Assembly (NCBI RefSeq): GCF_002001015.1
Contig: NZ_MUNO01000017.1
Coordinates: forward strand, 172,001-236,000
DNA: 64,000 nucleotides
Direction of reading: 5' to 3'
DNA from: Polaromonas sp. A23
GTDB lineage: Bacteria > Pseudomonadota > Gammaproteobacteria > Burkholderiales > Burkholderiaceae_C
Within the stretch, counting starts at the first letter, position 1; each line of letters opens with the position of its first letter. A program made the position numbers and the translations under genes. Shown piece after piece: positions 25,498 to 34,479 of the stretch. The notes below the pieces were generated by a model. The model was not told the origin of the DNA. It was given only the letters and a program-made list of their open reading frames with translations, and did no database searches.

Positions 25498-27114
25498 CTA
25501 GTCTTGTTGGTGTGCAGAGAAATCCAGAATCGCCTGGATGACGGGTTCGCTGTCCCCGCACCACCAGAAATGATCGTCCCCTTCGAGCGGGCGCCAGACT
25601 GCACCGGGAATGTTTCGCGCAAGATGTTCGCCCGCTTCAAAACGGACTGCCCGGTCGCCTCGCCGGTGCATCACAAGTGTTGGCACGGCGATGCGCTCCA
25701 GATCGGCGCGCATGTCGGTATCGCGCAGGCCTGCAAGAATGGTTTCGAGCCCTCCGGGAGACGCCGCATGCCGCACGAGGCGCGCCCACCAAGCGCGTAG
25801 CGCGGGGTCGTCCTTCTCGCTTGGCGCAAACGTCTCGATGCCTACCGGCCCGCCCCAGGCCGCACTGAGCCGCTCCAGCCACACGCCATACGCACCTGCG
25901 GACAAAGCCCAGGGGTAGTCGGGAGCAGCGGAGCCTCGGGCCAGTGATCCAAACAGGCATAGGCCCTGGATCCGGTCCGGATGATCGATGGCCAGGCGCA
26001 TCGCTCCCATGCCGCCCTCGGACGATCCGAAGAGCCATGCCTTGGGCACGCCCGCATGCTCGAGGATGGCCGCGATATCGGCAGCCATGGCAGAAGGCGT
26101 GCTGGTTGCGCCCAGGCGCTCGGATAAGCCGACACCGCGCCGGTCGAACATGATCACCTGGAAGCGATCCGTCAATGCCTCGATAAGTGCGCGAAACGGT
26201 GGGTATTCCAGCACGATCTCAATCTGGCAAACGAAGCCGGGAGCGATCACCAGGGTTTGTTCGCCTGCTCCGAGTGCCGTATAGGCAACGACGCCAAAAC
26301 GGCTTTCGGCGAAACGCACGTTCGGCCGAACCATCCGGTTGGACGACACACGCTTCAGGTCTTCCGTCAATCGCAGGTAGGCCTTCTCGGTTTGCGGGCC
26401 AGGCCGGATGCCGAACTCCGCTCTCAAGGCGTCCGCACAGCGCGTGTAGGCCGCCTCGACGCCGGCGCTATGGCCCTGGCGAGCGTGCAACTGCATCAGC
26501 AGCACGTAGCTCGGTTCACGGTACACGTCCTGCGCAATTAAAACTTCGGCAAGCTCCAGCGCCGGCGCCAGGTCGCTCTGCCTGCCAAGCGCGTCAATCA
26601 GGCGCTCGAGCAGACGCGCCAGCAGGCGCTCGTGCTCAATGGAGGCTGCCTTGAGCCAGTCGTCAAAAATGTCAGACCCGAAAGCGATACCTTGCAGCAG
26701 TTGGCGGCGCGCCCGCTCCACCCATTGGCTGGCTTCCGTCAGGGCGTTGTCGTCGAGAGCCGCCGCAGCGACTGCTCCACGGGCGAAAAGCATGAATTGA
26801 AGTGCATCGATCTCGACCACCTGGGCAATGAGCGCGAGGCAATCATTGTTGGAAGAAAAAATCCTGCTGCTGACCGCGCCTTCGATCGTATAGATCAACC
26901 TGCGCAGGCGGGCGCGCCCCCGCGTTTCGTCCGCGTCCGGCCACAGTACGGTTACCAGATGCGCCCGTGGTACGGGCCCGGTGTTGAAGGCGAGATAGGC
27001 GAGCAGCGCGACGGCGCGCTTTAGCGGGAGTGGTGTTTCACGTCCCTGTACGAGGGTCAGGGGCACGCCGAAGATTTGCAGTTGCAGCGCGGGTGATGGA
27101 AGGTGCGGCGGCAT
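25498..27114 (-). CDS. BTAD (SARP-like) domain fused to alpha/beta hydrolase
   Basis: A 538-residue two-part protein. Residues about 8-90 form an OmpR-type winged-helix region (LPLKRAVALLAYLAF, RGRARLRRLIYTIE), and about 95-255 a bacterial transcriptional activator domain of TPR helices. Residues about 275-535 are an alpha/beta hydrolase with FDRRGVGLSE and the nucleophile motif FGSSEGGMG. Asp is probably in HRRGDRAV and the catalytic His near GDDHFWW. Such fusions resemble SARP-like regulators in which the hydrolase may sense a small ester or ligand. Its target may be the divergent gene set at 27338. Function is inferred from domains only. Confidence 0.82.
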   Translation of the reverse strand: MPPHLPSPALQLQIFGVPLTLVQGRETPLPLKRAVALLAYLAFNTGPVPRAHLVTVLWPDADETRGRARLRRLIYTIEGAVSSRIFSSNNDCLALIAQVVEIDALQFMLFARGAVAAAALDDNALTEASQWVERARRQLLQGIAFGSDIFDDWLKAASIEHERLLARLLERLIDALGRQSDLAPALELAEVLIAQDVYREPSYVLLMQLHARQGHSAGVEAAYTRCADALRAEFGIRPGPQTEKAYLRLTEDLKRVSSNRMVRPNVRFAESRFGVVAYTALGAGEQTLVIAPGFVCQIEIVLEYPPFRALIEALTDRFQVIMFDRRGVGLSERLGATSTPSAMAADIAAILEHAGVPKAWLFGSSEGGMGAMRLAIDHPDRIQGLCLFGSLARGSAAPDYPWALSAGAYGVWLERLSAAWGGPVGIETFAPSEKDDPALRAWWARLVRHAASPGGLETILAGLRDTDMRADLERIAVPTLVMHRRGDRAVRFEAGEHLARNIPGAVWRPLEGDDHFWWCGDSEPVIQAILDFSAHQQD

Positions 27115-27337
27115 GGGGTGTTTATAGCGGCGCAGGCGTTTTTTGCATAGGGACGTTCAAGGGACGCCAACCTTCTAACCTTGCGCACATCGCTATGCCA
27201 TTCCATATACCCAAGAGGCTTTCGCGATATGCTGCGGCAGCCAGGTCAAGCGCTCGGGCGCTGCACATGCTTCCCCATTCTTGCCTCAGCGCGCAGCGCC
27301 GGGGCGTCAGTTCATCTTTGCAAACAGGAGGTCGCCC

Positions 27338-28111
27338 ATGCGCGGTCTGTTTTCGTTTCTCTACGGCGTGATTGCCTACATGGCCGGTATGTCCGCTTTG
27401 CTGTACTTCGTTGGCTTCAGCGGCAACCTGTTGGTGCCCAAGTCGGTGGATGTTGGCGGGAGCGCACCTACGGGCGTTGCCGTGTTAACTGATGTTCTGC
27501 TATTGGCCCTGTTCGGCATTCAGCACAGCGTGATGGCCCGCCAGGGCTTCAAGCGCTGGTGGACACGCATCGTCCCTCCCGTCGTGGAGCGCAGCACCTA
27601 TCTGGTGGCCACATGTACCGTGCTGGCGGCGATGTTCTGGTTCTGGGTGCCGATAGCCGAGCCGATCGTGTGGCGGGTCGAACACGGCACCACTGCGGCA
27701 TTGCTGTGGGGCCTGTTCGGGCTCGGTTGGTTGCTGGCTCTGGTCAGCACCTTTTTGATCAACCATTTCGAGCTCTTCGGACTGCAACAGGTCCTTGTAC
27801 GCCTGATGCGGCGTGCTCAGCCCGAGACCCAATTCAGGACGCCACTGCTTTACCGCTATGTGCGGCACCCGCTGTATGCAGGTCTGCTGCTGGGCCTCTG
27901 GGCTGTGCCGGTCATGACGGCCGGGCGACTGCTGTTCGCCCTCGGGCTTAGCGCCTACATCCTGATCGGCATCGCCTTCGAGGAACGCGACCTCCTCAAG
28001 CAATTCGGTGACCGCTACCGCAGGTATCGCGAGCAGGTCGGCATGCTGATTCCCCGCGCGGGATCTTCCACGGGAGTGACGGGCGGTCGCCTGGATGCCG
28101 AGGACCAGTGA
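27338..28111 (+). CDS. Membrane methyltransferase, probable methanethiol S-methyltransferase
   Basis: A 257-residue inner-membrane protein with six or so spans. It starts at the ATG following an AGGAGGTC site. The N-terminal FLYGVIAYMAGMSALLYFVGFSGNLLVPKSVD is characteristic of the MddA group. YRYVRHPLYAGLLLGLWAVP and FEERDLLKQFGDRYRRYREQVGMLIP are the isoprenylcysteine-methyltransferase SAM-binding core. MddA converts methanethiol to dimethyl sulfide using SAM. It leads an apparent operon with a thioesterase and a quinone-type reductase. Family is secure, substrate probable. Confidence 0.8.
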   Translation: MRGLFSFLYGVIAYMAGMSALLYFVGFSGNLLVPKSVDVGGSAPTGVAVLTDVLLLALFGIQHSVMARQGFKRWWTRIVPPVVERSTYLVATCTVLAAMFWFWVPIAEPIVWRVEHGTTAALLWGLFGLGWLLALVSTFLINHFELFGLQQVLVRLMRRAQPETQFRTPLLYRYVRHPLYAGLLLGLWAVPVMTAGRLLFALGLSAYILIGIAFEERDLLKQFGDRYRRYREQVGMLIPRAGSSTGVTGGRLDAEDQ

Positions 28112-28143
28112 TTTCTGCAGATTTTTCCAACGAGGACCTGAGT

Positions 28144-28653
28144 ATGGAATCAGTGACACACAGTCCGCGCGCATTCGATGCGGCCCACGACCCCTTTGAC
28201 GATGGCCGCGCCCTGCAGGACCGCCTGCAGGTACATTGCTTCGGCTGCGGCACGCTCAATGAACGGGGGTTGCACATCAAGAGCCGCTGGGACGGTGGCG
28301 AGTTCGTCTGCATCTGGCAACCCGGGCCCGAGCACATAGGGTTCCCGGGCTACGTCTACGGCGGCACGATTGCGTCTGTTGTTGATTGCCACGCCATCTG
28401 GGCGTCGGTGTCAATGCATTGCCGGGAGACGGCGCATGACCTGAACAGCGGCCCACCGCCCTTTGCCGTGGTGACTGGCAGCTTGCGTGTGAACTACCTT
28501 AAACCGGCATTGGTGGCCCAGGCGCTGGAATTGCGCGCGCGTATCGTCGAGCATGGTGAGCGCAAGTCGATCGTGGCCTGCAGCGTGCGCCAAGGTTCGG
28601 TGGAATGCGCCACAGCCGAAGTGATCACCGTGCGCGTGAAGGCATTGGGCTGA
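28144..28653 (+). CDS. Hot-dog thioesterase (PaaI-like)
   Basis: A 169-residue hot-dog fold protein. It has a Cys-rich front (HCFGCGTLNERGLHIKS), the core GYVYGGTIASVVDCHAIWA containing the hot-dog helix, and a closing sheet (VTGSLRVNYLKPA). Such enzymes hydrolyse acyl-CoA thioesters. A GTG at 28108 would overlap the previous gene; the ATG at 28144 has a GAGGACC site and is preferred. The next gene starts 1 bp after the stop. Substrate unknown. Confidence 0.85.
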   Translation: MESVTHSPRAFDAAHDPFDDGRALQDRLQVHCFGCGTLNERGLHIKSRWDGGEFVCIWQPGPEHIGFPGYVYGGTIASVVDCHAIWASVSMHCRETAHDLNSGPPPFAVVTGSLRVNYLKPALVAQALELRARIVEHGERKSIVACSVRQGSVECATAEVITVRVKALG

Positions 28654-28654
28654 G

Positions 28655-29650
28655 ATGCGCGCCGTCATCTGCAACAGCTTCAACGGCATTGGCGCACTTG
28701 AGTTTGGTGAGATTGCTGACCCTGTCCCGGGTCCGGGTCAGGTGCTGGTTGACGTTCATGCGGCCGCAGTCAGCTTCATGGACACGCTGATCGTATCCGG
28801 CCGCTACCAGTTGAAGCCGGTCCTGCCTTTTGTTCCTGGCAGCGACGCCGCGGGGATCGTGCTGGCTGTTGGCGAGGGCGTCCAGCGGGTGCGCGTGGGG
28901 GACAGGGTGGCCTGCAGCCACTGGTACGGTGGCATGGCCGAGCGCATGGTGACACCCGAGTGGGGGGTCACGAAACTGCCGGACAGTGTCAGTTTTGAGA
29001 TCGGCTCGACGGTGCGATACGCCTACGGTACCGCTCACTACGCGCTGACTCGCGCACAGTTGCAGCCGGGGGAAACCGTGTTTGTCAGCGGCGCGGCCGG
29101 TGGTGTTGGCATGGCCGCTGTCAACCTGGCGAGCCAGCAGGGTGCCACGGTGATTGCCGGCACCAGCTCGGCAGCCAAGGGCGACGCGGCACGCGAGCAG
29201 GGTGCGGCCCATACCATTGACTACTCTTATGAACCAGTACGCAGCCGGTTATTGGAACTGACCGAGGGTCGTGGCGTGGACGTTTATTTCGACAACGTCG
29301 GTGGTGCCCTGTTCAGCACCGTGTCGCGGGTGATGGCTTGGGGTGGTCGCATTCTGCCGATCGGGTTCACGGGCGGCGAAATACCCAGCCTCGCCATGAA
29401 CCTTCCGCTGATGAAGAACTACAGCGTGATGGGTTGCTACTGGGGCGCCTGGACGGAGCGGCAGCCGCAGGAAAGCCATCTCGCTGACGAGCAACTTTTT
29501 GCTGCGGTGGGGCAGGGCACTCTTCGGCCCCAGGTCTCGGAAGTTCTGCCCTTGCCGTCATTCGCCGAAGCCTTGCAGCGGCTCGAACGCCGTGAAGTGA
29601 TGGGACGGATTGTCCTGCGCGCAAAACAGGGCCCTGACGCGCCCGCATGA
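28655..29650 (+). CDS. Quinone oxidoreductase-like MDR protein (zinc-free)
   Basis: A 331-residue medium-chain reductase. The N-domain includes AAAVSFMDTLIVSGRYQ and PFVPGSDAAGIVLAVG; the NADPH-binding motif is SGAAGGVGMAAV near residue 147; YFDNVGG is a family landmark. Structural zinc Cys residues are absent, as in the Qor group. It reduces quinones or enones with NADPH. It is the last gene of the putative methyltransferase-thioesterase-reductase unit, starting 1 bp after the thioesterase stop. Confidence 0.88.
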   Translation: MRAVICNSFNGIGALEFGEIADPVPGPGQVLVDVHAAAVSFMDTLIVSGRYQLKPVLPFVPGSDAAGIVLAVGEGVQRVRVGDRVACSHWYGGMAERMVTPEWGVTKLPDSVSFEIGSTVRYAYGTAHYALTRAQLQPGETVFVSGAAGGVGMAAVNLASQQGATVIAGTSSAAKGDAAREQGAAHTIDYSYEPVRSRLLELTEGRGVDVYFDNVGGALFSTVSRVMAWGGRILPIGFTGGEIPSLAMNLPLMKNYSVMGCYWGAWTERQPQESHLADEQLFAAVGQGTLRPQVSEVLPLPSFAEALQRLERREVMGRIVLRAKQGPDAPA

Positions 29651-29686
29651 CGCCGATGAGGCAGCGACGGGTTACGGGAGGGGCTG

Positions 29687-30532
29687 TTACGCACGCGACA
29701 GCCGTCGCGCAGGTTGTCCCCCAGAGCGCGGCAAGCTGGCACTGACCACCGCTGCGGCCAGCGTGACGAGCCACGAGTAATACACCCACACCAGAAAGGC
29801 CAGCAGGGGCGCGAAGGCTCCGTAGATCGTGCGGTAGGTGGGCACGTTGGCCAGGTAAATCGCAAAGCCGTGCTTGCCCAGCTCGAAGGCAACGCCGGCC
29901 AGCAGGCCGCCCACGATGGCGTCACGCCACCGCACGACGGTGTGCGGCACAAAGCGGAACAGGCAGGCAAAACCGGCAACACCCAGAGTGAGAGATCCCA
30001 GGTTCAGGGCGTGAGGCACCCACGCGGGCCGCGGCCCCACCAGGCCAGCCGAGGCGGCCGAGAGATAAGACGCAGCCCACAGGCTGGCGCCGATGATCAC
30101 CGGGCCGGTGAGCAACATGGAAACGTAAAGAACCAGCCGGCGCAGCACGGTGCGCGGCTTCTTCACTTGCCATATCCGGTTGAGCGTGTTCTCCATGCTC
30201 AGGAGCATGGTCAAGGCCGACACCAGCAAAATCACAAAGCCCACCTGCGTGAGGCCGCCGGCGTTGCCCGCGAACTGCGCCAGATGTTTCAACACCGTCT
30301 TGGCGATGTCGGCCGGCAGCAGGCCGCGCAGCAGGTGGCCGCGAATCGCTTCGCCAGTCGTACGCAAGGCGGGGACCTGCGCAAACAAGGCGAAGCTCAC
30401 CGCCAACAGCGGCACCATGGACACCACCATCGTGAACGTGAGGCCACCCGCCGCCTGGGCAAGGCGTTCCTCCCGGCCACGCCGGAGAATGAGGCTGATC
30501 AGGTTGCCCTGTTTTCGGCTTGTGTTTGTCAT
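29687..30532 (-). CDS. YihY/BrkB-family inner-membrane protein
   Basis: A 281-residue protein with six predicted spans. Landmarks of the YihY (formerly ribonuclease BN) family are AAGGLTFTMVVSMVPLLAVSFALFA, SMENTLNRIWQVKKPRTVLRRLVLY, and VRWRDAIVGGLLAGVAFELGKHGFAIYLANVPTYRTIYGAFAPL. The family is a widespread membrane protein without proven RNase activity. It is about 46 bp from a tiny convergent-side membrane gene on the same strand and is otherwise isolated. Confidence 0.88.
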   Translation of the reverse strand: MTNTSRKQGNLISLILRRGREERLAQAAGGLTFTMVVSMVPLLAVSFALFAQVPALRTTGEAIRGHLLRGLLPADIAKTVLKHLAQFAGNAGGLTQVGFVILLVSALTMLLSMENTLNRIWQVKKPRTVLRRLVLYVSMLLTGPVIIGASLWAASYLSAASAGLVGPRPAWVPHALNLGSLTLGVAGFACLFRFVPHTVVRWRDAIVGGLLAGVAFELGKHGFAIYLANVPTYRTIYGAFAPLLAFLVWVYYSWLVTLAAAVVSASLPRSGGQPARRLSRA

Positions 30533-30580
30533 GGAAGCGATGGATTTACGCCAGTCAGACCAGGATGTGCGCCTGTGGGC

Positions 30581-30721
30581 TTAACCCAATATGCGCACCA
30601 GTCCATAGATGGAAAGTATTCCGCATAGCACCAGGAGTGCGGTTTTTGCTGTGCGGGCACCGACCAATGTACCGATGACGCTGCAGGCCAGGATGGCGCC
30701 GAAGATGTAGCTTGTTTTCAT
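30581..30721 (-). CDS. Small membrane protein, 46 residues
   Basis: A small hydrophobic protein starting MKTSYIFGAILACSVIGTL and ending YGLVRILG. It has two short spans separated by VGARTAK. A GAGG sequence lies 4 bp before the ATG; the longer upstream reading is less likely because it lacks a site and membrane character. It lies upstream of and in line with the YihY gene. No family is recognised. Confidence 0.6.
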   Translation of the reverse strand: MKTSYIFGAILACSVIGTLVGARTAKTALLVLCGILSIYGLVRILG

Positions 30722-30783
30722 GCCTCGATGGTAAAGCCTCGCCTGGCCCGACATACGGCGTGGGTTGAGGATTCGCAACACCC

Positions 30784-31833
30784 TTACCCCTGCGAACCCT
30801 TGCGAAATTCCCCGGGACTGGTTCCCGCCCATGCCTTGAACGCCCGGGTGAAACTTTTTTCGTTGGTGAATCCTGCGGCCGCTGCCACTTGCTTGACCGG
30901 CTTGCTGCTGCGGTACAGCAGTTCTTTTGCCCGCTCGAAGCGCACTTCGTCTTTCAAGGCCTGGAGTGAAGCGCCTTCTTCCTTGAGCTGCCGGTGCAGC
31001 GTGCGCGCAGAAATGTTCAATAAAGCCGACACGCCCTCGGCGTTATGGGCCAGATCAGGGTGCGTAGACAAAACCTGCCGGACCTGCTGCACCAGCAACC
31101 TGTCCCGGCGGTATTGAAGCACCGTCAGCGGCAGGGCGCGTTGCAACATCTGCTGCAAGGCCTTTTCATCGCGGCGCAGCGGCAGTGCCAGGTAACGCGC
31201 ATCGAAACGGATTTCGGCGTGTGCGGCATTGAAGCGCAGTGGGCCGGGAAACATCAGTGTGTAGGCGTCTTCATGCGGCGGCGCGGCAAACGGAAAACGC
31301 GCGCCTTGCAGCGGAATCCGCGAGTCGATGTACCAGCAGGCCAGGCCGTGGATGTTGCGCAGCACGTGCACCAGGCAGAACTCGCGCGCAGCTTGCCCAT
31401 GGCGAGCCAGGTCACCGCGCTCCTCGATCTGGATGGCGGCGCTGTCGCCGGTGATCACCAGCTTCAGGCGGATGTCATATGCCAGCAGGCCATGGTGGCG
31501 ACACCATCGCTTCAGCGCCACGCCCAGGTCGGGCGCGCTGAGCGAGGCCCTGGCCAGCATGCCGTAGCTGCCCCAGGGCAGTTTTCTGGAGAAGGCGCCC
31601 AGGGCTTCATCATCGAGCTCCTGCATCGCGGTGCCGGAAAGAATTTCCATCTGCCGGGCACTGATGTGGGCCGCAGCTTGCTGCAGTTTGGCTGGCGTGA
31701 TCTGTGCCAGCTTGAGGGCGTTATGGGGGCTTTGATGGCGTTGCTGGTAAGCCGCAGCAATGACCCGTGCAAAAGCCATGGGTGTAGCAGCGGGGGCTTG
31801 GACGGGGGCGGTGTTCGGCGTGCTGGCGAGCAT
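30784..31833 (-). CDS. AraC-family regulator with AraC_N-type sensor domain
   Basis: A 349-residue activator. The N-terminal sensor (about 20-220) resembles the Arabinose_bd (PF12625) type seen in OruR and related regulators. The C-terminal AraC DNA-binding domain has both helix-turn-helices (GVSALLNISARTLHRQLKEEG, and VKQVAAAAGFTNEKSFTRAFKAWAGTSP). It is divergent from the leucine-degradation operon at 32002, making it the most likely local regulator. The frame extends far upstream on this strand through shadow sequence; the ATG at 31833 gives the expected domain start. Confidence 0.88.
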   Translation of the reverse strand: MLASTPNTAPVQAPAATPMAFARVIAAAYQQRHQSPHNALKLAQITPAKLQQAAAHISARQMEILSGTAMQELDDEALGAFSRKLPWGSYGMLARASLSAPDLGVALKRWCRHHGLLAYDIRLKLVITGDSAAIQIEERGDLARHGQAAREFCLVHVLRNIHGLACWYIDSRIPLQGARFPFAAPPHEDAYTLMFPGPLRFNAAHAEIRFDARYLALPLRRDEKALQQMLQRALPLTVLQYRRDRLLVQQVRQVLSTHPDLAHNAEGVSALLNISARTLHRQLKEEGASLQALKDEVRFERAKELLYRSSKPVKQVAAAAGFTNEKSFTRAFKAWAGTSPGEFRKGSQG

Positions 31834-32001
31834 GCACCGAGTTTGTCTCAGCTTGGCACGATTTGCAACCTGCATGGCGGCTACAGGACGGGATTTGGGC
31901 CTAAGCTGGCGGATTGGCGGTAAGGTGTGGCTTGGCCGCGCCTGGCCCGAACGCGAGATGCGTTTGCACCCCAAGCCGCGCGATTCGAATCGAGGAGACA
32001 C

Positions 32002-33624
32002 ATGCCAGTTCTGGAAACCAAACTCAACGCCCGCTCTGCCGACTTTCAGGCTAATGCTGCCGCCATGCGCGCGCTGGTGGACGACCTGAAGGTGCAGGTG
32101 GCCAAGGCCGCTGCCGGCGGCGGTGAGGCGGCCCGTGCCAAACACGTGGCGCGCGGCAAGCTGCCGCCGCGCGAGCGGGTGCAGATGCTGCTGGACCCGG
32201 GCACGCCTTTTCTGGAGCTGGCTCCGCTGGCCGCCCTGGCGATGTACCCCGACCGTGACGGAACCGACAGCGCGCCGTGCGCCGGCCTGATCACCGGCAT
32301 AGGTCGTGTCAACGGCGTGGACTGCATGATTGTCTGCAACGACGCCACGGTCAAGGGCGGCACCTACTACCCGATGACGGTCAAGAAACACTTGCGCGCG
32401 CAGGAAGTGGCGCAGCAAAACTGCCTGCCCTGCGTTTATCTGGTGGACTCGGGCGGCGCCAACCTGCCCAACCAGGATGAGGTGTTTCCCGACCGCGACC
32501 ATTTCGGCCGCATCTTCTACAACCAGGCCAACATGAGTGCGCAGGGCATTGCGCAGATTGCTGTCGTCATGGGCAGTTGCACGGCAGGTGGCGCTTACGT
32601 GCCGGCCATGAGTGACGAAAGCATCATCGTCAAGAACCAGGGCACGATTTTTCTGGGTGGCCCACCGCTGGTCAAGGCTGCAACAGGCGAGGTGGTCACG
32701 GCCGAAGACCTGGGTGGGGGCGACGTGCATACCCGTCTCTCGGGTGTGGCTGACCACTTGGCCCAGGACGACCTGCACGCCCTCGCGCTGGCGCGCAATT
32801 GCGTCAAGAATTTGAATAAAAATACGGCTCCAGCCCTTATTGCACGCGCGCCAGCAGCTCCTAAATTAGTAGCGGAAGAGCTTTACGGCGTGATTCCGGT
32901 GGACACGCGCAAACCCTTTGATGTGCGCGAGATCATTGCCCGCATCGTGGACGGCAGCGAGTTTGACGAGTTCAAGGCACGCTATGGCACCACGCTGATT
33001 TGCGGCTTCGCCCTTATTGAAGGCATGCCGGTTGGCATCATCGCCAACAACGGGATTTTGTTCAGCGAGTCGGCCCTGAAAGCCACCCACTTCATTGAGC
33101 TGTGTTGCCAGCGGAAAATTCCGCTGGTGTTTTTGCAGAACATCACCGGCTTCATGGTGGGCCGCAAATACGAAAACGAAGGCATCGCCCGCAACGGCGC
33201 CAAGATGGTGACGGCCGTGGCCACCGCCCAGGTGCCCAAGTTCACCATCATCATTGGCGGGAGTTTTGGTGCAGGCAATTACGGCATGTGCGGTCGGGCT
33301 TATTCGCCGCGTTTTCTCTGGATGTGGCCCAACGCGCGCATCAGCGTCATGGGGGGTGAACAGGCCGCTGGTGTGCTGGCAACAGTCAAGCGCGACGGTA
33401 TTGAAGGCAAGGGCGGCAGCTGGAGTGCCGAAGAAGAGGAAGCGTTCAAGGCCCCGATACGCCGCCAGTATGAAGACCAGGGCCACCCCTATTACGCTAG
33501 CGCACGCCTCTGGGATGATGGGGTGATTGACCCGGCCGATACCCGCCGCGTTCTGGCACTGGGTTTGAGGGCCTCCCTTAACGCGCCGATTCCCGAAACG
33601 AAGTTCGGCTTGTTCCGGATGTAA
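32002..33624 (+). CDS. liuB: Methylcrotonyl-CoA carboxylase beta (carboxyltransferase) subunit
   Basis: A 540-residue carboxyltransferase of the geranyl/methylcrotonyl-CoA type. Landmarks include [71 protein letters not shown] and [16 protein letters not shown]. With the biotin subunit at 36859 it carboxylates 3-methylcrotonyl-CoA to 3-methylglutaconyl-CoA. A GAGGAG site lies just before the ATG. Residues about 272-291 ([20 protein letters not shown]) are encoded by an in-frame copy of the interspersed repeat, in the variable linker between the two crotonase-like halves. Confidence 0.94.
   Translation: MPVLETKLNARSADFQANAAAMRALVDDLKVQVAKAAAGGGEAARAKHVARGKLPPRERVQMLLDPGTPFLELAPLAALAMYPDRDGTDSAPCAGLITGIGRVNGVDCMIVCNDATVKGGTYYPMTVKKHLRAQEVAQQNCLPCVYLVDSGGANLPNQDEVFPDRDHFGRIFYNQANMSAQGIAQIAVVMGSCTAGGAYVPAMSDESIIVKNQGTIFLGGPPLVKAATGEVVTAEDLGGGDVHTRLSGVADHLAQDDLHALALARNCVKNLNKNTAPALIARAPAAPKLVAEELYGVIPVDTRKPFDVREIIARIVDGSEFDEFKARYGTTLICGFALIEGMPVGIIANNGILFSESALKATHFIELCCQRKIPLVFLQNITGFMVGRKYENEGIARNGAKMVTAVATAQVPKFTIIIGGSFGAGNYGMCGRAYSPRFLWMWPNARISVMGGEQAAGVLATVKRDGIEGKGGSWSAEEEEAFKAPIRRQYEDQGHPYYASARLWDDGVIDPADTRRVLALGLRASLNAPIPETKFGLFRM
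32816..32873 (-). repeat. Interspersed repeat, copy 4, in frame inside liuB
   Basis: The minus strand reads GCTACTAATTTAGGAGCTGC then GCGCGCGTGCAATAAGGGCTGGAG. It is translated as linker residues about 272-291 of the carboxyltransferase without a frameshift or stop. Confidence 0.75.
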
Positions 33625-33627
33625 GCC

Positions 33628-34413
33628 ATGAAACATCTTCAACTCAACCTGCAGGGCAGCGTGGCAACGCTGGTTCTCAACCGCCCCGAAGTGCGCAATG
33701 CCTTCAATGACGAGGTGATTGCCGAATTGACCCAGGCCTTTACAGAACTGGGCCAGCGTGATGAGGTGCGCTGCATTGTGCTGGCCGCAGAGGGCGTGGC
33801 CTTTTGCGCCGGCGCCGACCTGAACTGGATGAAGCGCATGGCGGACTACACGCGCGATGAAAATGTTGCCGACGCCGGTGCGCTGGCCGAAATGCTGCGT
33901 GTGGTCTACACCTGCCCCAAACCGACGATTGCCAAAGTGCAGGGTGATGTGTATGCCGGCGGTACCGGGCTGGTCGCAGCTTGCGATATTGCGGTGTCGG
34001 TGGATACAGCCGGCTATTGCCTGAGCGAGGTCAAGCTGGGCTTGATACCGGCAACGATCAGCCCCTACGTGATTCTCGCCATGGGCGCCCGCGCGGCCCA
34101 TCGCTACTTTCTGACGGCCGAGCGCTTCAGTGCGGCGGAGGCCTTGCGCATTGGTTTTGTGCATGAGGTGGTGCCCGCCGCTGAGCTTGATGCGAAGGTG
34201 GCGGAAATAGCCAAGTCCCTGGTCAATGCCGGACCACAGGCGGTTCGCCTCTGCAAGAAGCTGGTGCAGGACGTGGCGGAGCAGGAGATCACGCCCGCGC
34301 TGATCAAGGCGACGGTGGAAGGCATTGCCGACATCCGCGTCAGCCCGGAAGGGCGTGAGGGCGTGCAGTCTTTTCTGCAGAAGCGCAAGCCTGGCTGGTT
34401 TGGGCAGACTTGA
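33628..34413 (+). CDS. liuC: Enoyl-CoA hydratase, probable methylglutaconyl-CoA hydratase
   Basis: A 261-residue crotonase. The oxyanion-hole segments are AFCAGADLNWMKRM and VYAGGTGLVAACDIAV, and the acid/base Glu is in LSEVKLGLIPATISPYV. The C-terminal signature SPEGREGVQSFLQKRKPGW is typical of LiuC-like hydratases. It hydrates 3-methylglutaconyl-CoA to HMG-CoA. It starts 3 bp after liuB and so is part of the same operon. A related activity on other enoyl-CoAs cannot be excluded. Confidence 0.9.
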   Translation: MKHLQLNLQGSVATLVLNRPEVRNAFNDEVIAELTQAFTELGQRDEVRCIVLAAEGVAFCAGADLNWMKRMADYTRDENVADAGALAEMLRVVYTCPKPTIAKVQGDVYAGGTGLVAACDIAVSVDTAGYCLSEVKLGLIPATISPYVILAMGARAAHRYFLTAERFSAAEALRIGFVHEVVPAAELDAKVAEIAKSLVNAGPQAVRLCKKLVQDVAEQEITPALIKATVEGIADIRVSPEGREGVQSFLQKRKPGWFGQT

Positions 34414-34479
34414 TCGTTGTATGGGACCTTTACGCTGTATCGTCCCCCACCAGGGCCTGGTTCAGGCAAGGAGTGTTGC

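Noticed and set aside
31834..32778. The upstream extension of the AraC regulator frame
   Set aside because: It runs antisense through liuB, adds no domain, and the ATG at 31833 starts the expected sensor domain.
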